A stretch of DNA of 64,000 bases from Gluconobacter potus (GCF_015244705.1 NZ_JABCQF010000001.1:744001-808000); one strand, 5' to 3'. Positions 1 to 9,235 are shown, counted from the first letter of the stretch. Program-made: numbers and translations. Notes: a model not told the origin generated them from the letters alone.

Positions 1-843
1 GGGCGGATCAAGGACATGCATGAGGCGATCGACCGCATCATGGATGGCGATCTGCACGAGCGCCTGCCGACCGGCCGCGAGCGCGACGACATCGAGCGGC
101 TTGCGGTTTCGGTCAACCGGATGCTGGACCGGCTGGAACATCTGCTCGACGAGATCCGGGATGTGGGCAACGATATTGCCCATGATCTGCGGACGCCTCT
201 CGCACGGGTGAAGGCGCGGCTGGAGCGTGTTTCGGCCATCACGAATGACCCGGCCGCGCTTCAGGGGGCGATCGAGCGGGCGACGCTGGATCTCGAACAG
301 TGTTTTTCCGTTATCACGGCCCTGCTGCGGATCGGCGAGATCGAGAATGGCCGCCGCCGGGCGGGGTTTGCCATGCTGGATCTGCGCGAACTGCTGGCCG
401 GCGTGGTGGATCTGTATGAGCCCATCGCCGAGACCGAAGGCGTTACGCTGGAAGTGCTGGATTCGGATGAACCGGTGCCGCTTTTCGGAGACAAGGATCT
501 GCTAAACGAGGTTCTGGCCAATCTCGTGGACAATGCGATCAAGTTTACGCCTGCGCCGGGAACGGTCCGGCTGAGTGCGGGGCAGGGGCCTGACGGGGCG
601 ACCTGGCTTCAGGTTGCCGATACGGGGATCGGCATTGCCGAGGACGAGCGCAAGGCCGTCATGGGCCGGTTCTATCGTTCGGATAAAAGCCGTCATGTCC
701 CGGGAAGCGGGCTGGGGCTGAGCCTGGTGTCGGCGATTCTGCGGCTGCACGGAGCCTCAGTGGATATCGTGTCTGCCCATCCCGGCCATGCGCTGCCCGG
801 AGCGGTTTTCACCATTCATTTCGCTCCGCCGGCCTCGCCCTGA
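1..843 (+). CDS. Sensor histidine kinase, 3' part (5' end outside window)
   Basis: The frame is open from base 1, so the true start lies upstream and only the C-terminal part (about 280 residues) is present. Counting from the Met at 16, residues 1-50 look like a HAMP linker, followed by the phosphoacceptor motif HDLRTPL (His56). An N box (NLVDNAIKFTP), a G1 box (DTGIGI) and a G2 box (GSGLGLSL) of an HATPase_c domain follow. It should autophosphorylate and pass the phosphate to a response regulator, probably encoded just upstream. It is a membrane-bound OmpR/EnvZ-class kinase by architecture. The efflux operon starting 158 bp downstream on the same strand is a plausible target; that link is inference. 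Confidence 0.93.
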   Translation, partial: GRIKDMHEAIDRIMDGDLHERLPTGRERDDIERLAVSVNRMLDRLEHLLDEIRDVGNDIAHDLRTPLARVKARLERVSAITNDPAALQGAIERATLDLEQCFSVITALLRIGEIENGRRRAGFAMLDLRELLAGVVDLYEPIAETEGVTLEVLDSDEPVPLFGDKDLLNEVLANLVDNAIKFTPAPGTVRLSAGQGPDGATWLQVADTGIGIAEDERKAVMGRFYRSDKSRHVPGSGLGLSLVSAILRLHGASVDIVSAHPGHALPGAVFTIHFAPPASP

Positions 844-855
844 AAAGCGCTTCAA

Positions 856-888
856 TGTGTCGTACTGTGTCAATGTTTGCCGTGTGTC
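856..888 (+). promoter_or_regulatory. TGTGTC direct repeats upstream of efflux operon
   Basis: TGTGTC occurs at 856-861, 866-871 and 83-88 of the same hundred (883-888). The first two copies are exactly one helical turn apart, the arrangement used by OmpR-family regulators. They lie between the histidine kinase gene and the RND permease gene. An operator role is inference; no clear sigma70 promoter was recognised in the 158 bp gap. Confidence 0.3.
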
Positions 889-1001
889 TTGATATTTAAA
901 CAGAATTTTCCTTGTCGTCTGGGTCTCGATGGATATGACTCGGATCAATTTGCAAGGGGACACCCGTTGAGAATGACCGGACCAGGAAGAGCCCCAAGGG
1001 G

Positions 1002-4000
1002 TTGTCTGACCGCATGAATGCCATTGTCGTTACCGCGCTGAAGCGGCCTTATACCTTCGTTGTTCTGTCGATCATGATCCTGATCTTCGGGGTCAGGGCC
1101 ATCGTTTCCACGCCGACGGATGTCTTTCCTTCGATCAAGATCCCGATTGTGGCCGTCATCTGGTCCTATACGGGTCTGATGCCCGACGACATGTCCGGAC
1201 GTATCGTCTATTATTACGAGCGTGCCCTGACAGCGACCGTCAGCAACATCGAACATATCGAAAGCTCGTCCTATTACGGGCGCGGTATCGTGAAGGTGTT
1301 TTTCCAGCCAGGTACCAATACGGCGGTGGCGCAGACGCAGATCACGTCGGTCTCCCAGACGGTCATCAAGCAGTTGCCGAACGGTGCCACTCCACCGCTG
1401 ATCCTGGCGATGGATGCGTCTTCCGTTCCGGTCCTGACACTGCAGGTCAACAATCCGACCATGTCCGGGTCGGAAATCTACAACATGGCGTCCAACCTGA
1501 TCCGGCCGGAGCTGATTTCCGTGCCCGGGGCGGCCATTCCCAATCCCTATGGTGGTCTGGCTCCGGACATCATGGTGGATATCGATCCGATCAAGTTGCT
1601 GGCCCACAGGCTTTCGCCTGAGGACGTGGCCGCGGCGCTGAACCTGCAGAACATTGTTCTGCCGGCCGGTGACCAGAGGATTGGCCAGCTCGACTGGATG
1701 GTGAAGACGAACTCGACGCCCCTTGATCTGGCGGTGTTCAACAAGATGCCGGTCAAGCAGGTCGGCAATTCCGTGATCTATCTGCGCGATGTCGCGTGGG
1801 TGCATCGAGGAGGGCCCCCACAGATCAATGCGGTCCTTGTGAAGGGGCAGCAGGCGGTGCTGATCGTCATCCTCAAAAGCGGTGATGCGTCCACGCTGTC
1901 TGTCGTGAGCGGGATCAAGAAGCTTCTGCCACAGGTCGAGGCAACGCTGCCGGCCGGAACGACAATGAATGTCCTGACCGATGCGTCGAGCTTCGTGAAG
2001 GAATCGGTCGTGGACGTGGTGCGTGAAATGATCACCGCGGCTATCCTGACCAGTCTGACGGTTATGCTGTTCCTGGGCTCGTGGCGCTCCACCGTGATTG
2101 TGGCGACGTCCATTCCGCTGGCGATGCTGTGCTCGATCATCGGGCTGAGCATTGCCGGGCAGTCCATCAACGTGATGACGCTGGGCGGTCTGGCGCTGGC
2201 GGTCGGTATTCTCGTGGATGACGCGACCGTCATGATCGAGAACATCGATGCGCATCTCGAGACTGGTAAGGAACTCGAAGACGCCATCATCGATGCCGCG
2301 AACCAGATCGTTATTCCGACTTTCGTCTCTACGACCTGTATCTGTATCGTGTGGCTGCCGCTGTTCGAACTGACGGGTATTTCCGGCTGGCTGTTCATGC
2401 CGATGGCCGAAGCCATCATCTTTGCGATGATCGCATCCTTTATCCTGTCGCGGACACTGGTTCCGACCATGGCGAACTGGATGCTGGCGGCTCAGGTGCG
2501 GATGCATCGTGACCCTGAATGGCACAATCGCAAGCTGAGCATTTTCGGTCGCTTCCAGCGGGGCTTCGAGGCGCGGTTCACCAGTTTCCGCGAGCACTAC
2601 AAGACGATCCTCGAGACCCTGATCTCGATCCGTGGCCGTTTCGTGACGTTGTTCTTGCTGGCGGCGGTCTCGTCCATGGCGCTGCTGCTGTTCATCGGGC
2701 AGGACTTCTTTCCCGAGATCAAGTCGGGGACGCTGCAGATGCACATGCGTGCGCCGATCGGCAGTCGGCTTGAAGAGACCGGCAAGATCGCCGGGCTGGC
2801 CGAGCGTCGGATCCGCAGCCTGCTGCCGGGCCAGGTGGTCAATGTCGTGAACAACTGTGGTCTGCCGTTCAGTCAGCTGAACCAGGCCATGATCCCGTCT
2901 CCGACCGTGGGGGCACAGGACTGTGACATCACGATCCAGCTTCGCAATTCTGAAAGTCCGATCCCTGAATACCGCAGGACGCTCCGCAAGGGGCTGACGA
3001 ATGATTTCCCTGGCACCATCTTCACGTTCCAGCCGGGTGATCTCACGGCCAAGATCCTGAACTTCGGTCTGCCGTCCCCGATCGACGTGCAGGTGGTGGG
3101 ACGTGATCTGAACGACAACTTCCGCTTTGCCACACAGCTAGCCAAGAAACTGCGCCATATTCCGGGTATTACGGATGTTTCCATCCAGGAGCCGATGACG
3201 CAGCCGACCATCATGGTGAATAACCGCCGAAGCTTTGCGCTGGGAACAGGCATTACCGAGCGGGACGTGGCGCTGAACGCGCTGGTCACGCTGTCCGGCA
3301 GTGGTCAGGTCGGTCAGACCTATTACCTGAATGCGCAGGGCACATCGCAGCTGATCGACGTTCAGGCGCCTGCGAACTATCTGCAGACCATGAACGATCT
3401 GGAAATCCTCCCGATCGACAAGGGAGACGGCAACCCGACCAACCAGACGCCGCAGCTTCTGGGTGGCCTGAGTGAACTGGTGCAGACCGGAACACCGGCG
3501 GAAATCGCGCATTACAACATCATGCCGGTCTTCGATATTTATGCGGCGCCTGAAGATATGGACCTGGGAACTGTCTCGAGGGCGGTGAACCGGATCGTGG
3601 ACAACGAGCGCAAGCTGCTGCCGCATGGGTCGAGCATGGTGGTCCGCGGTCAGGCCGTGACGATGAATGACGCCTATGTCCAACTGATCGGTGGCCTCGC
3701 GCTCTCAATCGTGTTGGTCTACTTGATCATCGTCGTGAACTTCCAGTCCTGGCTTGATCCGTTCGTCATCATCACCGCCCTGCCGGGCGCTCTGGGTGGT
3801 ATCTCCTGGAGTCTGTTCCTGACCCATACGGCCATGTCGGTCCCGGCCCTGACGGGTGCGATCATGTGCATGGGAACGGCTACGGCCAACGCCATTCTTG
3901 TGGTGTCGTTCGCCCGTGAGCGGATGGATCATCATGGCGATGCCATCACGGCGGCGCTGGAAGCGGGTTATGAACGTATCCGCCCGGTTCTGATGACAGC

Positions 4001-4181
4001 GCTGGCGATGATGATCGGCATGATCCCGATGTCCATCAGCAATTCCGACAATGCGCCGCTGGGCAAGGCGGTGATCGGCGGGCTTCTCGTGGCAACTGTT
4101 GCCACCCTGCTTTTTGTTCCCTGCGTTTTTGCCCTTATTCATTACAAGCGGCCTGCTGGGCCTGAAGGAGACCGCGCATGA
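1002..4181 (+). CDS. RND efflux permease (AcrB/HAE1-type)
   Basis: Inner-membrane proton-driven transporter of a tripartite pump, 1059 aa, the usual RND length. It has the N-terminal hydrophobic helix, two large periplasmic loops and the TM4 acid pair in GILVDDATVMIEN (Asp406, Asp407), matching the AcrB Asp pair. In TM10, where AcrB has AKNAIL with the relay lysine, this protein has TANAIL, with Ala962 at the Lys position. Start is uncertain: TTG at 1002 directly abuts an AAGGGG, while the ATG at 1014 (four codons later) has the same element 12 nt upstream. The gene order permease-adaptor-outer membrane protein is the reverse of the common acrAB order. The adaptor gene overlaps its stop by 4 nt. 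Substrate unknown. Confidence 0.93.
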   Translation: MSDRMNAIVVTALKRPYTFVVLSIMILIFGVRAIVSTPTDVFPSIKIPIVAVIWSYTGLMPDDMSGRIVYYYERALTATVSNIEHIESSSYYGRGIVKVFFQPGTNTAVAQTQITSVSQTVIKQLPNGATPPLILAMDASSVPVLTLQVNNPTMSGSEIYNMASNLIRPELISVPGAAIPNPYGGLAPDIMVDIDPIKLLAHRLSPEDVAAALNLQNIVLPAGDQRIGQLDWMVKTNSTPLDLAVFNKMPVKQVGNSVIYLRDVAWVHRGGPPQINAVLVKGQQAVLIVILKSGDASTLSVVSGIKKLLPQVEATLPAGTTMNVLTDASSFVKESVVDVVREMITAAILTSLTVMLFLGSWRSTVIVATSIPLAMLCSIIGLSIAGQSINVMTLGGLALAVGILVDDATVMIENIDAHLETGKELEDAIIDAANQIVIPTFVSTTCICIVWLPLFELTGISGWLFMPMAEAIIFAMIASFILSRTLVPTMANWMLAAQVRMHRDPEWHNRKLSIFGRFQRGFEARFTSFREHYKTILETLISIRGRFVTLFLLAAVSSMALLLFIGQDFFPEIKSGTLQMHMRAPIGSRLEETGKIAGLAERRIRSLLPGQVVNVVNNCGLPFSQLNQAMIPSPTVGAQDCDITIQLRNSESPIPEYRRTLRKGLTNDFPGTIFTFQPGDLTAKILNFGLPSPIDVQVVGRDLNDNFRFATQLAKKLRHIPGITDVSIQEPMTQPTIMVNNRRSFALGTGITERDVALNALVTLSGSGQVGQTYYLNAQGTSQLIDVQAPANYLQTMNDLEILPIDKGDGNPTNQTPQLLGGLSELVQTGTPAEIAHYNIMPVFDIYAAPEDMDLGTVSRAVNRIVDNERKLLPHGSSMVVRGQAVTMNDAYVQLIGGLALSIVLVYLIIVVNFQSWLDPFVIITALPGALGGISWSLFLTHTAMSVPALTGAIMCMGTATANAILVVSFARERMDHHGDAITAALEAGYERIRPVLMTALAMMIGMIPMSISNSDNAPLGKAVIGGLLVATVATLLFVPCVFALIHYKRPAGPEGDRA

Positions 4182-5470
4182 GCCATTCTGCGGATCAGGG
4201 GCAGGTGCCTCCGACAAACCATCCGGCACGCACGGGTTCTGGAACGCGTGGCAAGCTTGTCCTGCTGGTGGTGATTCTGCTGGCGATCGCACTGGCGGCC
4301 TGGGGGATCGTGCAGCGGGGAACGCATTATCATTCCCTGACCGGCGCAACAGAAGACGCGGCCATTCCGCCCGTTACACTGATTGCGCCGCAGCCGGGGC
4401 CGAAGACGCGGCAGGTCGATCTGCCCGCCAATCTCGCGGCCTGGTACGAGGCGCCGATCTACGCGCAGGTCTCGGGCTATGTGAAGATGTGGTACAAGGA
4501 CTATGGCGCGCATGTGAAACGCGGTGACGTTCTGGCGGAGATCAGCACTCCGAGCATCGACGCCCAGTTCGAGGCGGCCAAGGCGCATTACAACGTCATT
4601 CTGGCGCGGTACAATCTGGCCCTGATCACGACCAAGCGCTGGACGGCCCTGAAGGGAACACAGGCTGTGTCGCGCCAGGAAGTGGACGTGCAGGCCGCCA
4701 ACGCCGCTGCCCAGAAAGCCGAGCTCGAAGCTGCGCGTCATGACGTGGACCGCTTCCAGGCTCTTGAGGACTTCAAGAAGATCGTCGCGCCGTTCGACGG
4801 GATCGTGACGTCGCGTCTGGTGAACGTGGGCGACTACGTGAACGCAGGCGGCGGCAACCTCAATTCACGGGGCACGGCATCCGAACTGTTCTCGGTGGCC
4901 GATGTGCACCGCATGCGCGTGTTCGTGTCGGTCCCGCAGGATTTCGCCAGCGTCATTTCCCCGAAAATCGAAGCCGACCTCACGGTCCCGCAGTATCCGG
5001 GAAGCCGCTTCCGGGCGACGTTCCTCGCAACGGCCAATGCCTTCAATGCCGCGACCCGTACGGTCACGACCGAGCTGACACTGGATAACAGCGACAATCT
5101 GCTGTGGCCGAACTCCTATGCGACGGCGCATATTTCGGCCGCGGGCAATCCGAATATCCTGATTCTGCCGGAAGGCGCGATCATCTTCAGGGCCGAGGGA
5201 ACACAGGTGGCGAAGGTCATCAATAACCACGCCCACCTGGTGAATGTGACCGTCGGTATCAACTTTGGTACGACAGTCCAGGTCCTCAGCGGTATTACAA
5301 AAGACGACCGTGTGGTTGCCAACCCTACTGCTGATCTGCTGGAAGGGGATGAAGTCAAGATCGTCCCGACCACGCCGGGATACAACACGCCGAGCAAGGC
5401 GCAGCAGGATGCGGATCAGCAGCCTGTCCGTCAGCATGATGCAAACCCTGAGGAGGCCGGATCTCGCTGA
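4178..5470 (+). CDS. RND periplasmic adaptor (HlyD/AcrA family)
   Basis: Membrane fusion protein of 430 aa that should bridge the permease and the outer-membrane channel. A single N-terminal transmembrane segment lies at about residues 28-47 (LVLLVVILLAIALAAWGIV). The split lipoyl domain is visible as the half YAQVSGYVKMWYKDYGAHVK and the later half IVAPFDGIVTSRLVNVGDYV, with an alpha-hairpin rich in Ala/Glu/Gln between them. The last 30 residues are polar and Gln/Asp-rich. Its ATG overlaps the permease stop (ATGA), and its TGA overlaps the ATG of the next gene, so the three genes are translationally coupled. Confidence 0.95.
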   Translation: MSHSADQGQVPPTNHPARTGSGTRGKLVLLVVILLAIALAAWGIVQRGTHYHSLTGATEDAAIPPVTLIAPQPGPKTRQVDLPANLAAWYEAPIYAQVSGYVKMWYKDYGAHVKRGDVLAEISTPSIDAQFEAAKAHYNVILARYNLALITTKRWTALKGTQAVSRQEVDVQAANAAAQKAELEAARHDVDRFQALEDFKKIVAPFDGIVTSRLVNVGDYVNAGGGNLNSRGTASELFSVADVHRMRVFVSVPQDFASVISPKIEADLTVPQYPGSRFRATFLATANAFNAATRTVTTELTLDNSDNLLWPNSYATAHISAAGNPNILILPEGAIIFRAEGTQVAKVINNHAHLVNVTVGINFGTTVQVLSGITKDDRVVANPTADLLEGDEVKIVPTTPGYNTPSKAQQDADQQPVRQHDANPEEAGSR

Positions 5471-7140
5471 TGAAACCGGAATGTTCCCAGTCATCCCCGC
5501 TCCAGTCATCTCAGTCCGCCACGGCTTCTTCCAGACGTAACCGCTCCAGATGGCGAATCACGACAGCTCTGGCCGGCGTGTTTTCGATCGGACTGGCGTC
5601 ATGTGATCTGTCGCCTGAATATCATCCCCAGAAATTCCTCTATCCCGAAGGATGGGAAGGGAAGGGGCTGATGGGCAATGCGCAGCCCGCGGATGGCGTT
5701 GTCCGCAGTGACTGGTGGACCATGTTCAACGATCCCATTCTTGATGGGCTCGAAAAGCGCATGCTGGCCGTCAATCCCGATCTGCAGGCTGCGGCGGAAG
5801 CCTTCACGCAGGCCCGCGATGTGGCCCGCGAGACGGAAAGCCGTCTGTATCCGCAGGTGACCGGCGCGGCTCATATGAGCGACAACAAGGGCTCCCTCGG
5901 CCGGCTGTATAACAACCCGGCCACGAGCAGCAGTCTCGTTTATGAGTCCAATCAGGCCTATAGCGGTGCTGCGACCTGGGAACCGGATTTCTGGAACTCG
6001 ATCCGTAACACCACGCGGATGCAGAAAAACCTGGCGCAGGCTTCGGCAGGCCAGTACGCGCTGGCCCGACTGAGTCTGGAAGCGGAACTGGCGTCCGACT
6101 ATATCGCCCTGCGCGGGCTTGATGCCCAGAACGCGGTTTATGATGACTCCATCCGCTACTTCCGTGCCGCGGTCGAGATCACGGAACTGCGTCAGGCGGG
6201 TTCGATCGGTGCCGGCCTGGATGTTTCGCGTGCGGAAACCCAGCTCTATTCCGCGCAGGCGGGCAAGAGCAATCTGATCGCCCGACGCAACGTCATGGAG
6301 CATGCGATTGCGGTCCTGCTCAACACGGCCCCTGCAGGTTTCCATATCGCGCCCGTCAAGGACGTGAAAATGCATTTCGGGGTCGTGAAGATCAATGCGG
6401 GACTGCCCGCGTCGCTTCTTGAACGCCGCCCGGATATCGCCATTGCCGAGCGGCAGATGGCCGCGTCGGCCCGGGCCATCGGTGTGTCACGTGCCGCGTT
6501 CTACCCGCATATCACGTTCAGTGCCGAAGGCGGTTTCGAGGATGGCGGTTTCGATCTCGCCAGCATCTCCCGGGCATTCTGGAAGATCGCGGTTCAGGCG
6601 GTCGAGCCGGCCTTTACCGGTGGTCTGCGGCGTGCAGCACTTCAGCGCTCCTGGTCGCAGTACCGGAGCATGGTGGACAATTATCGCTCTGTCGTTCTGT
6701 CCGCGTTTCAGGATGTCGAAGATGGCCTGACGCAGACACGCCAGTTCAAGATTGCCCAGGATCAGCAGCAGAAGGCCGTGGATGCGGCGCTGCGCACGCA
6801 GAGCATGACCATGGCGCTCTATACGGGTGGTCTGTCGAACTATCTTGATGCCCTCGTAGCCCAGCAGGATGCCCTTCAGGCGCGTCTGGCCGAGGTTGAT
6901 GTCCAGACGGCACAGGTGCAGTCCTCCGTGCGTCTGGTTCGTGCCCTGGGTGGTGGCTGGAGCGCCAGTGACCTGCCGGGCATCAAGCAGATCGATCCGT
7001 TCGGTCCGCTCCAGTACAAGGATCTGCGGACACCGAAGCCCGTGAACGGTATCGACAGTCATGCATCCCCGCTGGACAATGATCTGCGCGGTGATCAGGT
7101 GTCGGCAAATGTCCCGCAAGGCTTGACGGGACGGCCCTGA
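5470..7140 (+). CDS. Outer-membrane efflux lipoprotein (NodT/OprM family)
   Basis: Outer-membrane channel of the first tripartite pump, 556 aa, which is long for the family (about 470-500). A long basic N-terminus precedes a hydrophobic stretch ending in the lipobox LASC, so it should be lipid-anchored. Both OEP repeats are present, with the recurring family motifs DWWTMFNDPILDGL and LLERRPDIAIAERQM. The C-terminal 60 residues after the second repeat are polar and without recognised motif. It is the last gene of the efflux operon; its stop is only 99 bp from rplK, and a likely rplK promoter begins inside its final codons. Confidence 0.94.
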   Translation: MKPECSQSSPLQSSQSATASSRRNRSRWRITTALAGVFSIGLASCDLSPEYHPQKFLYPEGWEGKGLMGNAQPADGVVRSDWWTMFNDPILDGLEKRMLAVNPDLQAAAEAFTQARDVARETESRLYPQVTGAAHMSDNKGSLGRLYNNPATSSSLVYESNQAYSGAATWEPDFWNSIRNTTRMQKNLAQASAGQYALARLSLEAELASDYIALRGLDAQNAVYDDSIRYFRAAVEITELRQAGSIGAGLDVSRAETQLYSAQAGKSNLIARRNVMEHAIAVLLNTAPAGFHIAPVKDVKMHFGVVKINAGLPASLLERRPDIAIAERQMAASARAIGVSRAAFYPHITFSAEGGFEDGGFDLASISRAFWKIAVQAVEPAFTGGLRRAALQRSWSQYRSMVDNYRSVVLSAFQDVEDGLTQTRQFKIAQDQQQKAVDAALRTQSMTMALYTGGLSNYLDALVAQQDALQARLAEVDVQTAQVQSSVRLVRALGGGWSASDLPGIKQIDPFGPLQYKDLRTPKPVNGIDSHASPLDNDLRGDQVSANVPQGLTGRP

Positions 7141-7152
7141 CTGGTCTAGGGG
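7123..7152 (+). promoter_or_regulatory. Probable sigma70 promoter for rplK operon
   Basis: A TTGACG -35 box at 7123-7128, preceded by C as in many alphaproteobacterial promoters, is followed by TCTAGGGG at 7145-7152; the spacer is 16-18 nt depending on the chosen -10 frame. A GC-rich discriminator (TCCGCC) follows. The -35 lies in the last codons of the efflux lipoprotein gene. It would let the ribosomal operon fire independently of the pump operon. Confidence 0.5.
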
Positions 7153-7239
7153 TCCGCCTCACTTCGAACGCGGGAGGAGGAGGCGTGGCCGACTCCGTTG
7201 AACCGCGGTTCGGGAACGACAAACAGGGGAGTCCCGGAT

Positions 7240-7674
7240 ATGGCCAAAAAAGTTGTTGGCTACATCAAGCTTCAGATCCCGGCTGGTAAAGCCAATCCTT
7301 CTCCGCCGGTTGGTCCGGCTCTGGGTCAGCGCGGCCTGAACATCATGCAGTTCTGCAAGGAGTTCAACGCCAAGACCCAGCAGCTCGAGCCCGGCATGCC
7401 GATCCCGGTGGTCATCACCGCCTATGCGGATCGCACGTTCTCCTTCATCACGAAGACGCCGCCGAACACGTACTTCCTGCTGAAGGCTGCCAAGATTTCC
7501 AAGGGCAGCCAGACGGTCGGCAAGTCCGCTGCGGTTGGTTCCGTGACGACGGCTCAGCTTCGCGAGATCGCTGAGACGAAGTTCAAGGACATGAACGCCA
7601 ACGACATTGACGGTGCCGTGCGCATGCTCGCCGGTTCTGCCAAGTCGATGGGCCTGAACGTGGTGGAGGGCTGA
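7240..7674 (+). CDS. rplK: Ribosomal protein L11
   Basis: L11 (144 aa) of the 50S GTPase-associated centre, which binds 23S rRNA helices 43/44 and the L10-L12 stalk base, and is needed for RelA activation. The protein begins [18 protein letters not shown] and carries the Pro-rich hinge [11 protein letters not shown]. The frame is open 14 codons further upstream, but the ATG at 7240 has an AGGGGAG at 7225-7231 with 8 nt spacing and matches the family's N-terminus. It is the first gene of rplK-rplA-rplJ-rplL-rpoB-rpoC; the usual upstream genes secE and nusG are absent from the window. Confidence 0.98.
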   Translation: MAKKVVGYIKLQIPAGKANPSPPVGPALGQRGLNIMQFCKEFNAKTQQLEPGMPIPVVITAYADRTFSFITKTPPNTYFLLKAAKISKGSQTVGKSAAVGSVTTAQLREIAETKFKDMNANDIDGAVRMLAGSAKSMGLNVVEG

Positions 7675-7678
7675 TATC

Positions 7679-8371
7679 ATGGCCAAGAACAAGCGTCTGA
7701 CCGCCGCACAGGCAACTGTCGAGCGTAACAAGCCGTATGGTCTGTCCGAGGCCGTCGCTCTGGTGAAGAGCAACGCCAAGGCCAAGTTCGACGAGACGAT
7801 CGAAATCTCGCTGAACCTCGGCATTGACCCGCGTCATGCTGACCAGATGGTCCGTGGTCTGATCTCCCTGCCGAACGGCACGGGCAAGACCCTTCGCGTT
7901 GGCGTTTTCGCCCGTGGCCCGAAGGCTGAAGAAGCCCTGGCTGCCGGCGCGGAAGTTGTTGGTGCGGAAGATCTGGCTGAAAAGATCCAGGCTGGCGAAA
8001 TCGATTTCGACCGCTGCATTGCAACGCCGGACATGATGGCTCTCGTGGGGCGCCTGGGTAAGATCCTCGGCCCGCGTGGCCTGATGCCGAACCCGCGTCT
8101 CGGCACGGTGACCATGGACGTCAAGGGTGCCATCACGGCAGCCAAGTCCGGTCAGGTCGAGTACCGCGCCGAGAAGGCCGGTATCATTCATGCCGGCGTC
8201 GGCAAGGCTTCCTTCGATGAAGCCAAGCTGGTCGAGAACATCAACGCTCTGGTCGATGCCGTTCAGAAGGCTCGTCCGACGGGTGCCAAGGGTACGTATC
8301 TGAAGAAGGCAGCCCTGTCTTCCACGATGGGTCCGGGCGTTCGCGTTGACGTTGCGAGCTTCGAAGCCTGA
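7679..8371 (+). CDS. rplA: Ribosomal protein L1
   Basis: L1 (230 aa) forms the mobile stalk at the ribosomal E site and, in other bacteria, represses its own rplK-rplA mRNA. The signature [17 protein letters not shown] is present in the middle of the protein, and the length is normal. The ATG lies 4 nt after the rplK stop, with GGAGGG inside the end of rplK as Shine-Dalgarno. A hairpin follows the stop codon and separates it from the long L10 leader. Confidence 0.98.
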   Translation: MAKNKRLTAAQATVERNKPYGLSEAVALVKSNAKAKFDETIEISLNLGIDPRHADQMVRGLISLPNGTGKTLRVGVFARGPKAEEALAAGAEVVGAEDLAEKIQAGEIDFDRCIATPDMMALVGRLGKILGPRGLMPNPRLGTVTMDVKGAITAAKSGQVEYRAEKAGIIHAGVGKASFDEAKLVENINALVDAVQKARPTGAKGTYLKKAALSSTMGPGVRVDVASFEA

Positions 8372-8377
8372 TTGACA

Positions 8378-8405
8378 GGTGGTCTTCCTTCTGGGAAAGA
8401 CCACC
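8378..8405 (+). terminator. Hairpin after rplA
   Basis: A 9-bp perfect stem GGTGGTCTT / AAGACCACC with a short inner CC/GG pair follows the rplA stop by 6 nt. No U-run follows, so partial attenuation or RNA processing is more likely than full termination. Confidence 0.5.
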
Positions 8406-8679
8406 ACGAAATGACGTCACGCCTTCGGGTGTGATGGCTAAGGGGTGGCCCGCTTCGGTGGGCTGCTTCCAAACCTGTCCAAGACCGCACGTGGACCTTC
8501 GGGGCCTTAAGGATCCTTCGGGATCGCGGGCGTCAGACGGGGCGACAGTATTTTTGTGGCTCTGCTGCGATGTGCTGGGTTCGCTCACTTCTGTGGACAG
8601 GCGAGCGGGACTGCTTCGAAAGAGGCGGTTCCATGGGTAACCTGGTCCGGTGAAAGCCGGACTGACGAGGAGACAGGTT
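8406..8679 (+). promoter_or_regulatory. Probable L10 leader (r-protein leader RNA)
   Basis: This untranslated stretch of roughly 275 nt between rplA and rplJ contains several GC-rich hairpins with TTCG loops, for example around 8421-8431, 8450-8465 and 8512-8526. Position and size fit the L10 leader, where the L10-(L12)4 complex binds its own mRNA and represses translation of rplJ-rplL. I have not folded it against the Rfam model. A 69-codon open frame inside it lacks family features and is not called. Confidence 0.6.
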
Positions 8680-9204
8680 TTGGACCGTACGGAAAAACGG
8701 GCCTTTGTTGAGTTCCTCGCCGATGTGTTTGGCAGCACGTCCATGGTTGTCGTCACCCAGAACAAGGGTCTGACGGTTGCCGATGTGACGGAACTGCGTC
8801 GACGCATTCGTGCGGCAGGGGCGACATACAAGGTTGCGAAGAACCGGCTGGCCAGCCGTGCTCTGGATGGGACCCAATTCGACGGCATCGCGCCGCTGCT
8901 CAAGGGACCGACCGCGCTTGCGTGGTCTGAAGACCCGGCATCGGTGGCAAAGGTGATCGTCGAGTTCGCCAAGACGAACGACAAACTGGTGGTGCTTGGT
9001 GGTGCCCTCGGTTCCCAGACGCTTGGCGTCGACGGAATCAAGGCCCTTGCCGAGCTGCCGTCGCTGGACGAGCTGCGCGCAAAGCTGGTGGGTATGATCA
9101 ATACCCCGGCCACGCGTATCGCAGGTGTTGTCCAGGCGCCGGCTGGCCAGCTTGCTCGCGTCTTTGGCGCCTATGCCAAGGCCGGCGAAGCAGAAGCCGC
9201 CTGA
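8680..9204 (+). CDS. rplJ: Ribosomal protein L10, TTG start
   Basis: L10 (174 aa) anchors L7/L12 dimers at the stalk base. The conserved N-terminus reads [17 protein letters not shown] directly after the TTG at 8680. That TTG has GAGGAG at 8667-8672 with 7 nt spacing. A GTG at 8650 is in frame but has a poorer site and adds ten residues not expected in the family, so TTG is preferred. The C-terminal helical segment ([18 protein letters not shown]) is the L12-binding part. Confidence 0.95.
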   Translation: MDRTEKRAFVEFLADVFGSTSMVVVTQNKGLTVADVTELRRRIRAAGATYKVAKNRLASRALDGTQFDGIAPLLKGPTALAWSEDPASVAKVIVEFAKTNDKLVVLGGALGSQTLGVDGIKALAELPSLDELRAKLVGMINTPATRIAGVVQAPAGQLARVFGAYAKAGEAEAA

Positions 9205-9209
9205 GAATG

Positions 9210-9235
9210 AAGGCCCGCGCTGCGGCGTAGGCCTT
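9210..9235 (+). other. Hairpin between rplJ and rplL
   Basis: AAGGCC-CGC pairs with GCG-TA-GGCCTT around a GCTGC loop, with a two-base bulge. It lies six bases past the rplJ stop. There is no U-run; it may stabilise the abundant rplL message or slow polymerase. Confidence 0.35.

Noticed and set aside
945-2744. 599-codon antisense frame opposite the first RND permease
   Set aside because: His/Arg/Gln/Asp-rich shadow composition with no domain; the plus-strand permease is certain.
8431-8640. 69-codon frame in the L10 leader
   Set aside because: No family similarity; it lies on hairpin-forming RNA, which better explains the region.
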